From Azovibrio sp. (GTDB taxonomy: Bacteria; Pseudomonadota; Gammaproteobacteria; Burkholderiales; Rhodocyclaceae), in assembly GCA_026414665.1 (NCBI GenBank), contig JAOAIO010000003.1, forward strand, positions 1 to 64,000: DNA of 64,000 nucleotides, in the 5' to 3' direction. The notes under the pieces are model-generated. The model was given only the letters and a program-made list of their open reading frames with translations, ran no database searches and had not been told where the DNA came from. A program made the translations under genes and the position numbers. Every line of letters begins with the position of its first letter. Positions within the stretch are counted from its first letter, which is position 1. Below are positions 8,917 to 18,801 of the stretch, piece by piece.

Positions 8917-11406
8917 TCAGGCGCCGGCGGCGCGCATGAGCGCTAGCGTACGCAAGGATGTGAGTTTCGTGAGGCTAAAACCAGCCGCAAGCATGGTCAA
9001 CAGCACGCCCAGGAACATCGCAGCCGGGATCAGCCAAAGCGCTGGGACGAGCACCCGCTCGAACAGCCACCAAGCCAGCATCTGCCCGGCCAGCAAGGCC
9101 CCCAAGGCCGCCAAGAGGCCGGCCAACGCGCCGATGGCGGCAAGTTCGCCGAACGACACCGCTTGCAGCTGCGCCCGACTCGCGCCCAGAGCCCGCATGA
9201 TGGCAAGGCTGTGCCGCCGGCTATCCAGCAACGCGAGCATGGCCCCGTGCAGCACCAAGAGCCCCGCAGCCAAGGTAAACCAGAACACTAACTGCACGAT
9301 GCCGGAGAGCTGTTCGAGCACGCCCTTGAGCTGCGCCAGCACCGCGTCGACATCGATGACGGTGAGATTGGGAAAGTCGGCCACGATCCGGCCAAGCTTA
9401 GCGGCCTCGCCCGCCGGGAGATGGAAATTGGCCAGATAGCTGGCGGGCATGTGATCGATCACTCCCGGCGCCATGAGCACGAAAAAATTGATGCGCATGG
9501 AATCCCACTCGAGCTGGCGCAAGCTCGTCACCCGCACCTGCACCGGCTGACCAGCGATGTCGAATTCGAGCATATCGCCCAAATGGATGCCAAGGGTCTT
9601 GGCCAGCCCCGATTCTACCGATGCCACGGCTTCGCCAGCAGCCGCGGTAAACCAGCGACCGGCGACGATACGGTTGCCTACGGGGAGATCGGCGCGCCAA
9701 GACAAGTTGAACTCTCGCTCCACCAAGCGCTGCGCTCGTTCATCGCCCGGATAGTCAGCTGGACTCACCGCACGCGTGCCGATGCGAACCAGCCGGCCGC
9801 GCACCATGGGCGCCAGATCGGCCTGCCAGCCTGCCGCACGCAAAGCCTGTGCGAGCGCCGGGCGCTGCTCGGGCTGAATGTTGAGGATGAAGCGATTCGG
9901 CAGATCGGGCGGCAGCGAGCGCTCCCACGCCGCGAGCAATTCACCGCGCATCACGCCGAGGATGAGGAGCGCCATGCCGCCCAAGGCAAGCGCGACGATC
10001 TGCAAGCTGGCTGTCCAGGGTTGGCGGCCGATATTCACCACCCCATGTCGCCAGCCCAGGCGTGAACTACGACCCCAGCGCGCCAACCGGGCGGCGCCCC
10101 ACACCAAGCCCCGCGCCACGAGCAAGAAAACAGGCAGCGCCAGGCCAAAGGCGAGCAGCACGCCTAGCCCCAAGCGCGGATCGTCGGCCAGCCAGAAGAT
10201 CAAGCCGACGAACACCGCGCCGCCCACCCCATGGGCGGCGAACCAGGATATCGATGGCAAGCCCAGATCGCGGCGCATGACGCATAACGGCGCCACCCGG
10301 CGCAACCGCAGCAGGGGCGGCAAGGCAAAGCCAAGCAGCAGCGCCAAACCCACCCCGAGACCTTGCAGCGCTGGCGTAAGGCCAGGCGGCGGCAAAGCGG
10401 TGGTCATGAGCCCAGCCAGCAGCGCATGAAACCCGTAATGCGCGGCGAAGCCGAGCAAAACCCCGACGAGCGTAGCGATGAGGCCCAAGCCAAGGAACTG
10501 AATGAGGTAAAGCCGTAGTACCTGGCCACTACTTGCCCCCAGGCAACGTAGCACGGCAGAGCCATCGAGATGGCGTTCGAGATAACGCTGCACCGCCATG
10601 GCCATGGCCGTGGCGGCGAGCATGACCGTCAGCAGACTGGCGAGCCCGAGAAAGCGCTGGGCCCGCTCCAAGGCGGTGCGCACCTCTTGGCGCGCCCCCT
10701 CTTCAAGCTTCTGGCCGCGAAGGAGCCGGGGCTTGACCCAGGCGGCGAACTGCGCCACGGCGCGGGCTTCTCCAGCCAGCAACAGGCGGTAGCGCACCCG
10801 AGCGCCGTTTTGGAGTAGGCCGGTGGATTCCAAGTCCGCCAAATTGAGCATCAGCCGCGGCGCCACGCCGAGAAAATCGAGGCCTCGATCGGGCTCGAAA
10901 TTGAGATAGGCCGCAACGCGAAAGCGGCGCTCGCCCAGGGTTAGCTCGGCGCCGGGCGCAAGTCGCAGCTCGGCCCCTAGCCGGGGCTCGATCCAGACCT
11001 GGCCCACAGGCGGCCCGCCGCCCGCCGCTTCGCCTGCCCCCTCGGGCTGGGCCGAGATCCTGAGCTGACCGCGCAAGGGGTAGGCGCCATCAACGGCTTT
11101 CACATCCACGAGCCGAAAGCCACCTGCGGCGAGGATCATGCTAGGAAAGCTGACGCTCTGCGCCAAGCGCAGCCCTTGCGCCATGGCGGCGCGGGCGAAC
11201 GCGTCGGGCAGCGGCTGATCGCCCGTCAAGACCAGATCCCCCCCCAACAACTGGCTGGTCTCCAGCGCCAAGGCTTGGCGCACCCGGTCGTTGAAGAAGC
11301 CCACTGCGCTCATGGCGGCCACCGCCACGATGAGCGCTAGCGCCAGCAAGCGAAGCTCGCCGGAACGCGCGTCACGATACAGGAGACGAAAGGCTAACCT
11401 ATTCAA
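8917..11406 (-). CDS. ABC transporter permease, FtsX/MacB-type (YbbP-like)
   Basis: 829 aa MNRLAFRLLYRDARSGELRLLALALIVAVAAMSAVGFFNDRV; FtsX-like repeats; TTG start. Confidence 0.88.
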   Translation of the reverse strand: MNRLAFRLLYRDARSGELRLLALALIVAVAAMSAVGFFNDRVRQALALETSQLLGGDLVLTGDQPLPDAFARAAMAQGLRLAQSVSFPSMILAAGGFRLVDVKAVDGAYPLRGQLRISAQPEGAGEAAGGGPPVGQVWIEPRLGAELRLAPGAELTLGERRFRVAAYLNFEPDRGLDFLGVAPRLMLNLADLESTGLLQNGARVRYRLLLAGEARAVAQFAAWVKPRLLRGQKLEEGARQEVRTALERAQRFLGLASLLTVMLAATAMAMAVQRYLERHLDGSAVLRCLGASSGQVLRLYLIQFLGLGLIATLVGVLLGFAAHYGFHALLAGLMTTALPPPGLTPALQGLGVGLALLLGFALPPLLRLRRVAPLCVMRRDLGLPSISWFAAHGVGGAVFVGLIFWLADDPRLGLGVLLAFGLALPVFLLVARGLVWGAARLARWGRSSRLGWRHGVVNIGRQPWTASLQIVALALGGMALLILGVMRGELLAAWERSLPPDLPNRFILNIQPEQRPALAQALRAAGWQADLAPMVRGRLVRIGTRAVSPADYPGDERAQRLVEREFNLSWRADLPVGNRIVAGRWFTAAAGEAVASVESGLAKTLGIHLGDMLEFDIAGQPVQVRVTSLRQLEWDSMRINFFVLMAPGVIDHMPASYLANFHLPAGEAAKLGRIVADFPNLTVIDVDAVLAQLKGVLEQLSGIVQLVFWFTLAAGLLVLHGAMLALLDSRRHSLAIMRALGASRAQLQAVSFGELAAIGALAGLLAALGALLAGQMLAWWLFERVLVPALWLIPAAMFLGVLLTMLAAGFSLTKLTSLRTLALMRAAGA

Positions 11407-11408
11407 AA

Positions 11409-12767
11409 TCAGTCGATGGTGCGCAATTTTTGAACGGCTTCCTCGATACGGGAAACCCCGATCACGGTCATCCCGGCAATCGCCTGGCGAGGACAGTTGG
11501 CCGCAGGCACCAAGGCATGGGTAAAGCCCAGCTTGGCGGCTTCCTTCAAACGCTCCTGCCCCCGCGGCGCCGGACGAATCTCACCGGCTAAGCCGACCTC
11601 GCCGAACACCACGAGCCGACTCGGCAAGGCTTTGTTTTGCAGCGACGACAAAATCGCCAGCAAGACCGCGAGATCGGCCGCCGGCTCGCCGATCTTGACC
11701 CCGCCGACCGCATTCACGAACACATCCTGATCAAAGCAAACGATGCCGGCGTGGCGGTGCAGCACCGCCAAGAGCATGGCCAGACGCTGGGAATCCAGCC
11801 CCACTGTGAGCCGGCGCGGGTTGCCATGCGCCTGATCCACCAAGGCCTGGATTTCCACGAGCAAGGGGCGCGTGCCTTCCTGGGTCACCAAGATGCAGGT
11901 CCCCGGCACATGCTGGCCGTGCCCGGAGAGAAAGAGCGCCGAAGGGTTGCTGACACCCTTGAGCCCCTTTTCCGTCATGGCGAACACGCCAAGCTCGTTG
12001 ATGGCGCCAAAGCGGTTCTTGAAGGCCCGGATCAAGCGAAAGCTAGAGTGGGCATCCCCCTCGAAATAGAGCACCGTATCGACGATATGCTCTAGCACGC
12101 GCGGCCCGGCCAGCGCCACTTCCTTGGTCACATGGCCAACCAGGATCACCGTCACCCCCTGCTGCTTCGCCAGACGAGTCAGCTGAGCCGCGCATTCGCG
12201 CACCTGGGCCACGGAACCCGGAGCGGAGGAAAGCTGCTCCGACCAGAGGGTCTGGATGGAATCGATCACCGCCACGCTGGGCTTTTCCGCTTGCAAGGTG
12301 GCGAGGATCTTTTCCAGGTTGATTTCGGCCAAAAGCTGCAAGCGACTCGCTTCCAGCCCCAGACGCCGAGCCCGCAGCGCCACCTGCTCGCCGGATTCCT
12401 CGCCGCTCACGTAAAGCGCTGGCAGCCGCTCCGAAAGCCGCGCCAGCGCTTGCAGCAGCAAGGTGCTCTTGCCGATGCCCGGATCGCCGCCGATGAGGAC
12501 GACCCCGCCCGCCACCAACCCGCCCCCCAAGGCGCGGTCGAACTCGGCAATCCCCGTGGGAACACGCTCCGACTCGCGTGCCTTGATCTCGGCTAGGCGC
12601 TGCAGCCGGGCCGGCGGCGCCAGGGACTGAAAACGGCTGCCCCCAGACTTTTCCAGCAAGGTTTCGGACAAGGTATTCCAGGCGCCACAACCCGGACACT
12701 GCCCCTGCCACTTGGGCGAGGTGGCGCCGCACTCGGCGCAGGCATAGACATGTTTTGGCTTCGCCAC
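11409..12767 (-). CDS. radA: DNA repair protein RadA
   Basis: Zinc finger CAECGATSPKWQGQCPGCGAWNT, GGDPGIGKSTLLLQ, KNRFGAINELGVFAMTEKGL. Confidence 0.97.
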   Translation of the reverse strand: MAKPKHVYACAECGATSPKWQGQCPGCGAWNTLSETLLEKSGGSRFQSLAPPARLQRLAEIKARESERVPTGIAEFDRALGGGLVAGGVVLIGGDPGIGKSTLLLQALARLSERLPALYVSGEESGEQVALRARRLGLEASRLQLLAEINLEKILATLQAEKPSVAVIDSIQTLWSEQLSSAPGSVAQVRECAAQLTRLAKQQGVTVILVGHVTKEVALAGPRVLEHIVDTVLYFEGDAHSSFRLIRAFKNRFGAINELGVFAMTEKGLKGVSNPSALFLSGHGQHVPGTCILVTQEGTRPLLVEIQALVDQAHGNPRRLTVGLDSQRLAMLLAVLHRHAGIVCFDQDVFVNAVGGVKIGEPAADLAVLLAILSSLQNKALPSRLVVFGEVGLAGEIRPAPRGQERLKEAAKLGFTHALVPAANCPRQAIAGMTVIGVSRIEEAVQKLRTID

Positions 12768-12770
12768 GGC

Positions 12771-13892
12771 TCAATCCCAACGCAACGGCACACGCGGCGC
12801 CAGGGCGCAGAACAATTCATAGCTGAGCGTGCCCGCCGCGGCTGCGACCTGATCTGCATCCACCACGCCCCCTTCCCCCACCCCCCACAGCGTGACGGGG
12901 CTGCCCACGCTGGCTGCGTCGATGCCGCTCAAATCGCAAGCCAGCATATCCATGGACACCCGCCCCAGCACGCGGCTGGGCTTGCCTGCCACGGCAATCG
13001 GCGTGCCCGTCGGAGCATGGCGGGGATAGCCATCGGCGTAGCCGCAGGCGACGATGCCAATGCGCATCGGCCCCGCGGCCGCGAACAAGCCGCCATAGCC
13101 GACCCGCTCCCCGGGGCCCAAGGTCTGGATCGCGATCAAGCGGCTCTCCAGATGCATCACAGGGCGTAAGTCGAAATGGCTAGCCGGCAGGTCGGCGAAG
13201 GGGCTGCTGCCATAGAGCATGATGCCGGGCCGCACCCAGTCGCCCCGAGTTTCGGGATAACGCAGCAAGGCGGCAGAATTGGCAAGACTGAAGGGTAAGC
13301 CGGTGCCGCTCGCCAGGGCCGAAAAGCAGTCGAGCTGGGCGGCGATGCCCCGCCCGCCGTCGGCATCGGCAAAATGGCTCATCAAGGTCACGGCGCGAAT
13401 GCCGAGACGCCGTAGGCACTCCAACACGCCCCCCAACGCCTCGGGACGAAAGCCGAGCCGGTTCATGCCGGTATTGAGCTTGACATAGACCTGCTGCGGG
13501 CGTGTGGCCGCGGCCTCGAGCATGGCCAGCTGTTCAGGACAGTGCAGCGCTGGCGTGAGCCGATGGCTGGCCAAGAGCGGCACATCCGTGGCGGCGAAAA
13601 AGCCTTCGAGCAACAAGATCGGCTGGGCATACCCAGCTTGGCGCAGGGCGACCGCGGTCTCCACCTCCAAAAGCGCGAAGCCATCGGCCAGATCCGCCAG
13701 GGCCCGTGCCACCTGCCATTGGCCATGCCCATACGCATTCGCTTTGATGACCGCCCAAATGCGCGCCGAACCGGCATGACGGCGTGCCACGCCAAAATTG
13801 TGGCGCAAGGCCATGAGATCGATGCGGGCCTGAATCGGGCGAGACAGAGAACGCGACGCCTGCCGCTCCTGGCCCGGCAAAACGCCGGGCAT
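12771..13892 (-). CDS. alr: Alanine racemase
   Basis: AVIKANAYGHG PLP motif, LNTGMNRLGF, VSMDMLACDL; start at ATG 13892. Confidence 0.95.
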   Translation of the reverse strand: MPGVLPGQERQASRSLSRPIQARIDLMALRHNFGVARRHAGSARIWAVIKANAYGHGQWQVARALADLADGFALLEVETAVALRQAGYAQPILLLEGFFAATDVPLLASHRLTPALHCPEQLAMLEAAATRPQQVYVKLNTGMNRLGFRPEALGGVLECLRRLGIRAVTLMSHFADADGGRGIAAQLDCFSALASGTGLPFSLANSAALLRYPETRGDWVRPGIMLYGSSPFADLPASHFDLRPVMHLESRLIAIQTLGPGERVGYGGLFAAAGPMRIGIVACGYADGYPRHAPTGTPIAVAGKPSRVLGRVSMDMLACDLSGIDAASVGSPVTLWGVGEGGVVDADQVAAAAGTLSYELFCALAPRVPLRWD

Positions 13893-13900
13893 GGTCGAAT

Positions 13901-14803
13901 TCACAACACCAACTCCCTCATTTTCTGTTTGGCGAAATCGACGAAGGTCGAGACCAGCCGGGTTCGGAAGCGGTCCTTGGGGTAAACCAAGGACAAGGTC
14001 CGGGTCAGCGGCGGCGTGAGCGGAATCGACACCAAGCTGCCGAGCTGGCATTCCTTCTCGCACACGACCCGGGAAACGATGGCATAGCCGAGCCCAGTGG
14101 CGACCACTCCCTTGAGCGCCTCGGGGCTGCCCAGCTCCATCAAGGTCTTGAGCTCGCCAGGGGCGATGCCGGCCGCCTGAAAATAAGCATCGGTCACGGC
14201 GCGCGTCCCCGAACCCGGCTCCCGCGAAATGAACTCATAATCGCGCAGCATCTCGGGGCTGACGCTCGGCTCGCCGCACAACGGATAATCGGGCGCGCAA
14301 ATCACCACCAACTCATCTTCGCAGCAGACTTCGGTCTGCAAATCGGGCTGATGCGCCGGCCCTTCGATCAAGCCGATGTCCAGGCTGTGCGCGCTTACCT
14401 GATGCTCGATGATCTCGGTATTGGCCACGATGAGCCGCGCCCGCACCTGCGGATAGAGCGCATTGAACTCGCCGAGTACCCGCGGCAGGATGAATTCGGC
14501 GATGGTGGTACTGGCCCCCACCAGCAGCGGACCGCGCATCTCGCCGGTCATCTCGCCGAGCCGGGCATCGAGCTCATCGGACAGCGCCAGAATCTTGTCA
14601 GCGTATTGCAGCACCATCTCGCCCGCCGGCGTCAGGCAGATGCGCCCATGCCCGCGCTCGAACAGGCGGGTGTTGTACTGATCTTCCAACTGCTTGATCT
14701 GAAACGTCACGGCGGGCTGGGTCATGAACAAAGCCTCGGCGGCCTTCGTGAAACTCAGATGCTTGGCTACGGCGTGAAACACTTGCAAACGGCGATCGGC
14801 CAT
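13901..14803 (-). CDS. LysR-family transcriptional regulator (CysB/CbbR-like)
   Basis: N-term HTH RRLQVFHAVAKHLSFTKAAEALFMTQPAVTFQIKQLED; start ATG 14803. Confidence 0.92.
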   Translation of the reverse strand: MADRRLQVFHAVAKHLSFTKAAEALFMTQPAVTFQIKQLEDQYNTRLFERGHGRICLTPAGEMVLQYADKILALSDELDARLGEMTGEMRGPLLVGASTTIAEFILPRVLGEFNALYPQVRARLIVANTEIIEHQVSAHSLDIGLIEGPAHQPDLQTEVCCEDELVVICAPDYPLCGEPSVSPEMLRDYEFISREPGSGTRAVTDAYFQAAGIAPGELKTLMELGSPEALKGVVATGLGYAIVSRVVCEKECQLGSLVSIPLTPPLTRTLSLVYPKDRFRTRLVSTFVDFAKQKMRELVL

Positions 14804-14995
14804 GTGGGGTCTCCTCCCAACAATATTTTTTATGGGGGGATTATAGGAGGTAAAAGCCCTCACAGACCCGGGCTTGCCGAAAAAATCGATGCCGCCAACA
14901 TCGGCGCGACATGGCAGGCATCGCCCTCGCCCATGCCGCAAGCCCCGGCCTTGGTATAACATCGCGGCCACATTCCAACGCAGAGACAACGCTAA

Positions 14996-16246
14996 GTGCC
15001 TTTCGGCTTCTACATCATCATGGCAGCGCAGTTCTTTTCCGCGCTCGCCGACAACGCGCTGCTCATCGCCGCCATCGCCGCCCTGCGCGACATGCAGGCC
15101 CCGAGTGAATACGAGCCGCTGCTGAAAACCTTCTTCACCATCTCTTACGTCGTGCTCGCGGCCTTCGTCGGCGCCTTCGCCGACTCGATGCCGAAATGGC
15201 GGGTGATGTTCATCAGCAACAGCATCAAGATCGTCGGCTGCATCATGATGTTTTACGGCATCCACCCGCTCGTCGCCTATGCCGTGGTCGGCCTCGGCGC
15301 CGCCGCCTACTCGCCGGCCAAGTACGGCATCCTCACCGAATACTTGCCGCACCGCCTGCTGGTGGTGGCCAACGGCTGGATCGAAGGCCTCACCGTCGGC
15401 GCCATCGTGCTCGGCGTGGTGCTGGGCGGATTTCTGATTTCGCCTGGCGTCACCAAGACGATGATGGCTTGGCAGCTCCCCGGCATCGATCACGCCGGGG
15501 AACTGGTGGTAGCCGTCATTGGTCTACTTTATCTCATTGCGGCGCTGTTCAACCTCTACGTGCCGGACACTGGGGTGGACCACAAACCCCTGAAAAAGAA
15601 CCCCATCTACCTGATCCACGAGTTCAACCACTGCCTCGCCCTACTCTGGCGCGACAAGCTCGGGCAGATTTCACTGGCCGTAACCACGCTGTTTTGGGGC
15701 GCCGGCGCCACGCTCCAATTCATCGTCATCAAATGGTCCGAGACCGCGCTGCGCCTCGACCTTTCCAAATCCTCGATGCTCCAGGGCGTCGTCGCCATCG
15801 GCGTGGCACTCGGCGCCACCTTGGCCGCGCGCTTCGTGACCTTGCGCAAGTCGGTGCGCGTCATCCCCCTCGGCATCGCCATGGGCATCATCGTGCTCGC
15901 CATGAACTTCGTCACGCGCATGGACATCGCCGTACCGCTCTTGATCCTGATCGGCGCCTTATCCGGCTTCTTCGTCGTGCCGATGAACGCCTTGCTTCAG
16001 CACCGTGGCCACATCCTGATGGGCGCCGGCCATTCCATCGCCGTGCAGAACTTCAACGAGAATCTCTCGGTGCTGGCAATGACCGGGCTGTATTTCCTGA
16101 TGATCAAGATGCACCTGTCGATTTACATGGTGCTGACCCTATTCGGCCTCTTCGTGAGCTTGAGCATGTATCTGATCCGCAAGCGGCATCTCGCCAACCA
16201 ACGCGAATACGACGACGTCGCCCACCTCGACGATAGCCGCCATTAA
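14996..16246 (+). CDS. lplT: Lysophospholipid transporter LplT (MFS)
   Basis: FYIIMAAQFFSALADNALLIAAIAAL; MFS membrane protein; GTG start. Confidence 0.9.
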   Translation: MPFGFYIIMAAQFFSALADNALLIAAIAALRDMQAPSEYEPLLKTFFTISYVVLAAFVGAFADSMPKWRVMFISNSIKIVGCIMMFYGIHPLVAYAVVGLGAAAYSPAKYGILTEYLPHRLLVVANGWIEGLTVGAIVLGVVLGGFLISPGVTKTMMAWQLPGIDHAGELVVAVIGLLYLIAALFNLYVPDTGVDHKPLKKNPIYLIHEFNHCLALLWRDKLGQISLAVTTLFWGAGATLQFIVIKWSETALRLDLSKSSMLQGVVAIGVALGATLAARFVTLRKSVRVIPLGIAMGIIVLAMNFVTRMDIAVPLLILIGALSGFFVVPMNALLQHRGHILMGAGHSIAVQNFNENLSVLAMTGLYFLMIKMHLSIYMVLTLFGLFVSLSMYLIRKRHLANQREYDDVAHLDDSRH

Positions 16247-16310
16247 CGTTCATGGATGCCTGGTCATGCTGCACGCTCACGGCAACACGCCAGAGCTCAC
16301 GCAGCGTGCG

Positions 16311-17072
16311 TCAAGCCTCCTTGAGCGCCTGCATCAGCCGGCGCGCTAGGCAGAGGTCTTCCCAAGCTTTGGCCTTTTCGGGCAAGTTGCGCAGCAAATA
16401 GGCGGGGTGGTAGGTCACGAGCACCGGAATTTGCCCCAGCGCGTGCCGCTTCTGGCGCAGGGTGGCCAGCGGCTTGTCCTCCCCCAGCACGCTATGCGCC
16501 GCGGCCTTGCCGAGCAGCACGATCAAGCGCGGCTGGATGAGCTCGATTTGGCGCAGCAAGAACGGTCGGCAAGCCGCCAGCTCATGCGCATGGGGCGTGC
16601 GGTTGCCCTCGGGCCGGCACTTGACGGCATTGGCGATGTAAACCTGCTCGCCCCGGCGTAAGTCGATGGCAGCGAGCATGGCATCGAGCAGCTTGCCGGC
16701 CTGCCCTACGAAGGGCTCGCCCCGCGCATCCTCCTCAGCCCCCGGCCCCTCGCCGACGAATAGCCAGTCCGCTTGCCGATCGCCAACGCCCAGGACCGCC
16801 TGCTTGCGGTGCCGGCAGAGTTCGCAGGCGCGGCAGTCACGCACCGCCTGCGCCAGCGCATTCCAATCCATCTGGCGCACATCCGGCCGGATAGCTTCTG
16901 CCACCGGCGGCGCAGCCAGCGCTGAAGGCGGTTGCGCTACGCCATCAGGCCGCGCTGTCGCGGCGCTGGCCACGCACGGGCCGGCTACGGGCGCAGCCGC
17001 TTGCTTCGCGCGTAAGCGCCACGACTGCAAGCCCATTTCGGCGAGCATGGCGCGTCGGCTGGAATGGTTCAT
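16311..17072 (-). CDS. Uracil-DNA glycosylase, family 4 (Fe-S)
   Basis: GEGPGAEEDARGEPFVGQAGKLLDAML, NAVKCRPEGNRTP, VTYHPAYLLRN; Cys pair CRACELC. Confidence 0.93.
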   Translation of the reverse strand: MNHSSRRAMLAEMGLQSWRLRAKQAAAPVAGPCVASAATARPDGVAQPPSALAAPPVAEAIRPDVRQMDWNALAQAVRDCRACELCRHRKQAVLGVGDRQADWLFVGEGPGAEEDARGEPFVGQAGKLLDAMLAAIDLRRGEQVYIANAVKCRPEGNRTPHAHELAACRPFLLRQIELIQPRLIVLLGKAAAHSVLGEDKPLATLRQKRHALGQIPVLVTYHPAYLLRNLPEKAKAWEDLCLARRLMQALKEA

Positions 17073-17548
17073 AACGGGATTCCTTCCAAGCTACGGCAGA
17101 GCAATAGCGCATCCTCTCGCCCCGTCGCGCTCGGGTAGTAGGCCTTGCGCCGTCCAACCTCACGAAACCCGAAATGGCGGTAAAGCGCCAGAGCGCGACT
17201 GTTGGACGGCCGCACCTCCAAGTACATATAGGCCATGCCTTGGACTACCGACCAGCGCAACACATGCCGCAACAGCCACGCGCCGAAGCCACGCCCCTGG
17301 TGCCCAGGGGCGATGGCGATATTGAGCAAGTGCATCTCCTCCAGCACCCCCATGAGCACGACGAACCCCAGCAATTCGCCTTGCTGGCGCAACACCCAAG
17401 CCCAGTGGCCGGCAGCGAGCGAATCCGCGAAATGGGCGCGGCGCCAGGGAAAGGACTGGGCGGCGGCCTCCAATGCTGCGACCGCATCGAGGTCTTCGGC
17501 TCGCATCGGGTCGAGCGAGAGCCCGGCAAGACAAGCGCTGCCGTTCAG
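17069..17548 (-). CDS. rimI: Ribosomal-protein-alanine N-acetyltransferase
   Basis: GNAT fold: HLLNIAIAPGHQGRGFGAWLL, LEVRPSNSRALALYRHFGF, YYPSATGREDALLL. Start set at CTG 17548 (see finding); first in-frame ATG is 17506. Confidence 0.9.
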   Translation of the reverse strand: MNGSACLAGLSLDPMRAEDLDAVAALEAAAQSFPWRRAHFADSLAAGHWAWVLRQQGELLGFVVLMGVLEEMHLLNIAIAPGHQGRGFGAWLLRHVLRWSVVQGMAYMYLEVRPSNSRALALYRHFGFREVGRRKAYYPSATGREDALLLCRSLEGIPL

Positions 17549-18231
17549 GACCGGCCTCCTGCGGCAAGGCGTTCGGCCACCGTCTGCGCCACCTTGTCGC
17601 GGATATAGCGCGGCGCGGCGAGCGCGGCATCGAGCCCCTCGCCGCGAGCCAAGGCCAAGGCCGCCAATTCGGCGACACTGCGGGCATGTGGCAGGATGTC
17701 GGGGTGGCACTCCCAGCCGGCGCAACGCGCTTGCAACTCAGGGTAAGCCGTCAGGGCATTGCCAACAGCCCGCCAGCCGCTGGCAGCCGCGGGCAAAGGC
17801 AAGGCGGCCGGCGCCGCCAACAGTAATTCGCCCAAAGGCTCGAGCGTCATTCCGGCACGTCTGAAGCAACCGCCATAGACCTCGCCCATGCGCGCATCGA
17901 GCAGCGCCAGAACCTTTCCCTCTCCGGCCGCCCAGGCCATGCTCTCGAGCGAGCCCACCGGCAATACCGGCAGATCGAGCCCCACGGCCATGCCCTGGGC
18001 GATGCCGCAAGCCACGCGCAAGCCGGTGAAAGCCCCCGGACCCATACCAAAGGCAATGCCGTCGAGACCAGCGAACCCGCTACCGGCTTCGGCCAAGAGG
18101 CGCTGCACCAGCGGAATCAAGGTCTCGGAATGCGCTCGCCCCGGAGGACAGTCGGCGGATAGCAACTCGCCATCCCGCCACAAGGCGCAAGAGCCGGAAT
18201 CGGTACTGGTTTCAAGGGCAAGAATCTGCAT
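17545..18231 (-). CDS. tsaB: tRNA threonylcarbamoyladenosine biosynthesis protein TsaB
   Basis: MQILALETSTDSGSCALWRDGELL, GPGAFTGLRVACGIAQGMA. Confidence 0.96.
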   Translation of the reverse strand: MQILALETSTDSGSCALWRDGELLSADCPPGRAHSETLIPLVQRLLAEAGSGFAGLDGIAFGMGPGAFTGLRVACGIAQGMAVGLDLPVLPVGSLESMAWAAGEGKVLALLDARMGEVYGGCFRRAGMTLEPLGELLLAAPAALPLPAAASGWRAVGNALTAYPELQARCAGWECHPDILPHARSVAELAALALARGEGLDAALAAPRYIRDKVAQTVAERLAAGGRS

Positions 18232-18261
18232 GGCCGGGATTTTACCCCGCCTTGGCGCTTT

Positions 18262-18642
18262 TCACTTCCAGGGCGGCTCATCGGCTTCGCCCGGCGCCCC
18301 GTATTTGCGGTGCTGACGCCGCATGGCTTCGCGCCAAGCCTCGCGCTCCTCAGGGCTTAGCGCTTGAAACTTACGGCGAAAATGCTCACGCGCTGCATCG
18401 CGCTCCTCGGGCGAGAGCTTCTGCCAAGCTTCCCGGTGCGCCTGCTTGCGCGCCTCGCGTTCTTCCGGCGAGAGACGCCGCCACTCCTCGCGCATTTGCT
18501 GACGCAGGTGCTCCCTTTCCTCGGGCGGCAGGCGCTGCCAGTCGCGCCCAGGCCCCGGTGGTGGAGGCGGCTCGGCCCGGCTCGCCCCGCCTACGACGGC
18601 GAACAGCACGGCAAAGCAGATCGAAAAGGCGCGCGCGGGCAT
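18262..18642 (-). CDS. DUF3106-like secreted repeat protein
   Basis: Signal peptide then four 19-aa WxxLSPEEREA repeats. Confidence 0.8.
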   Translation of the reverse strand: MPARAFSICFAVLFAVVGGASRAEPPPPPGPGRDWQRLPPEEREHLRQQMREEWRRLSPEEREARKQAHREAWQKLSPEERDAAREHFRRKFQALSPEEREAWREAMRRQHRKYGAPGEADEPPWK

Positions 18643-18801
18643 GACAACACCTCGAAAAAAGCAGGCAATGCCGATTCTCCCGCACTCCTGCCCCGCGGCT
18701 CGTGGCAGTTTGTAACAGCATGTTGCGTTGCGCGCGGCCTAGGTCACACTTGTTACCATTTGCCCATTGGCGACCGGCCAGGCCTCTTTTAGATTATCGC
18801 C

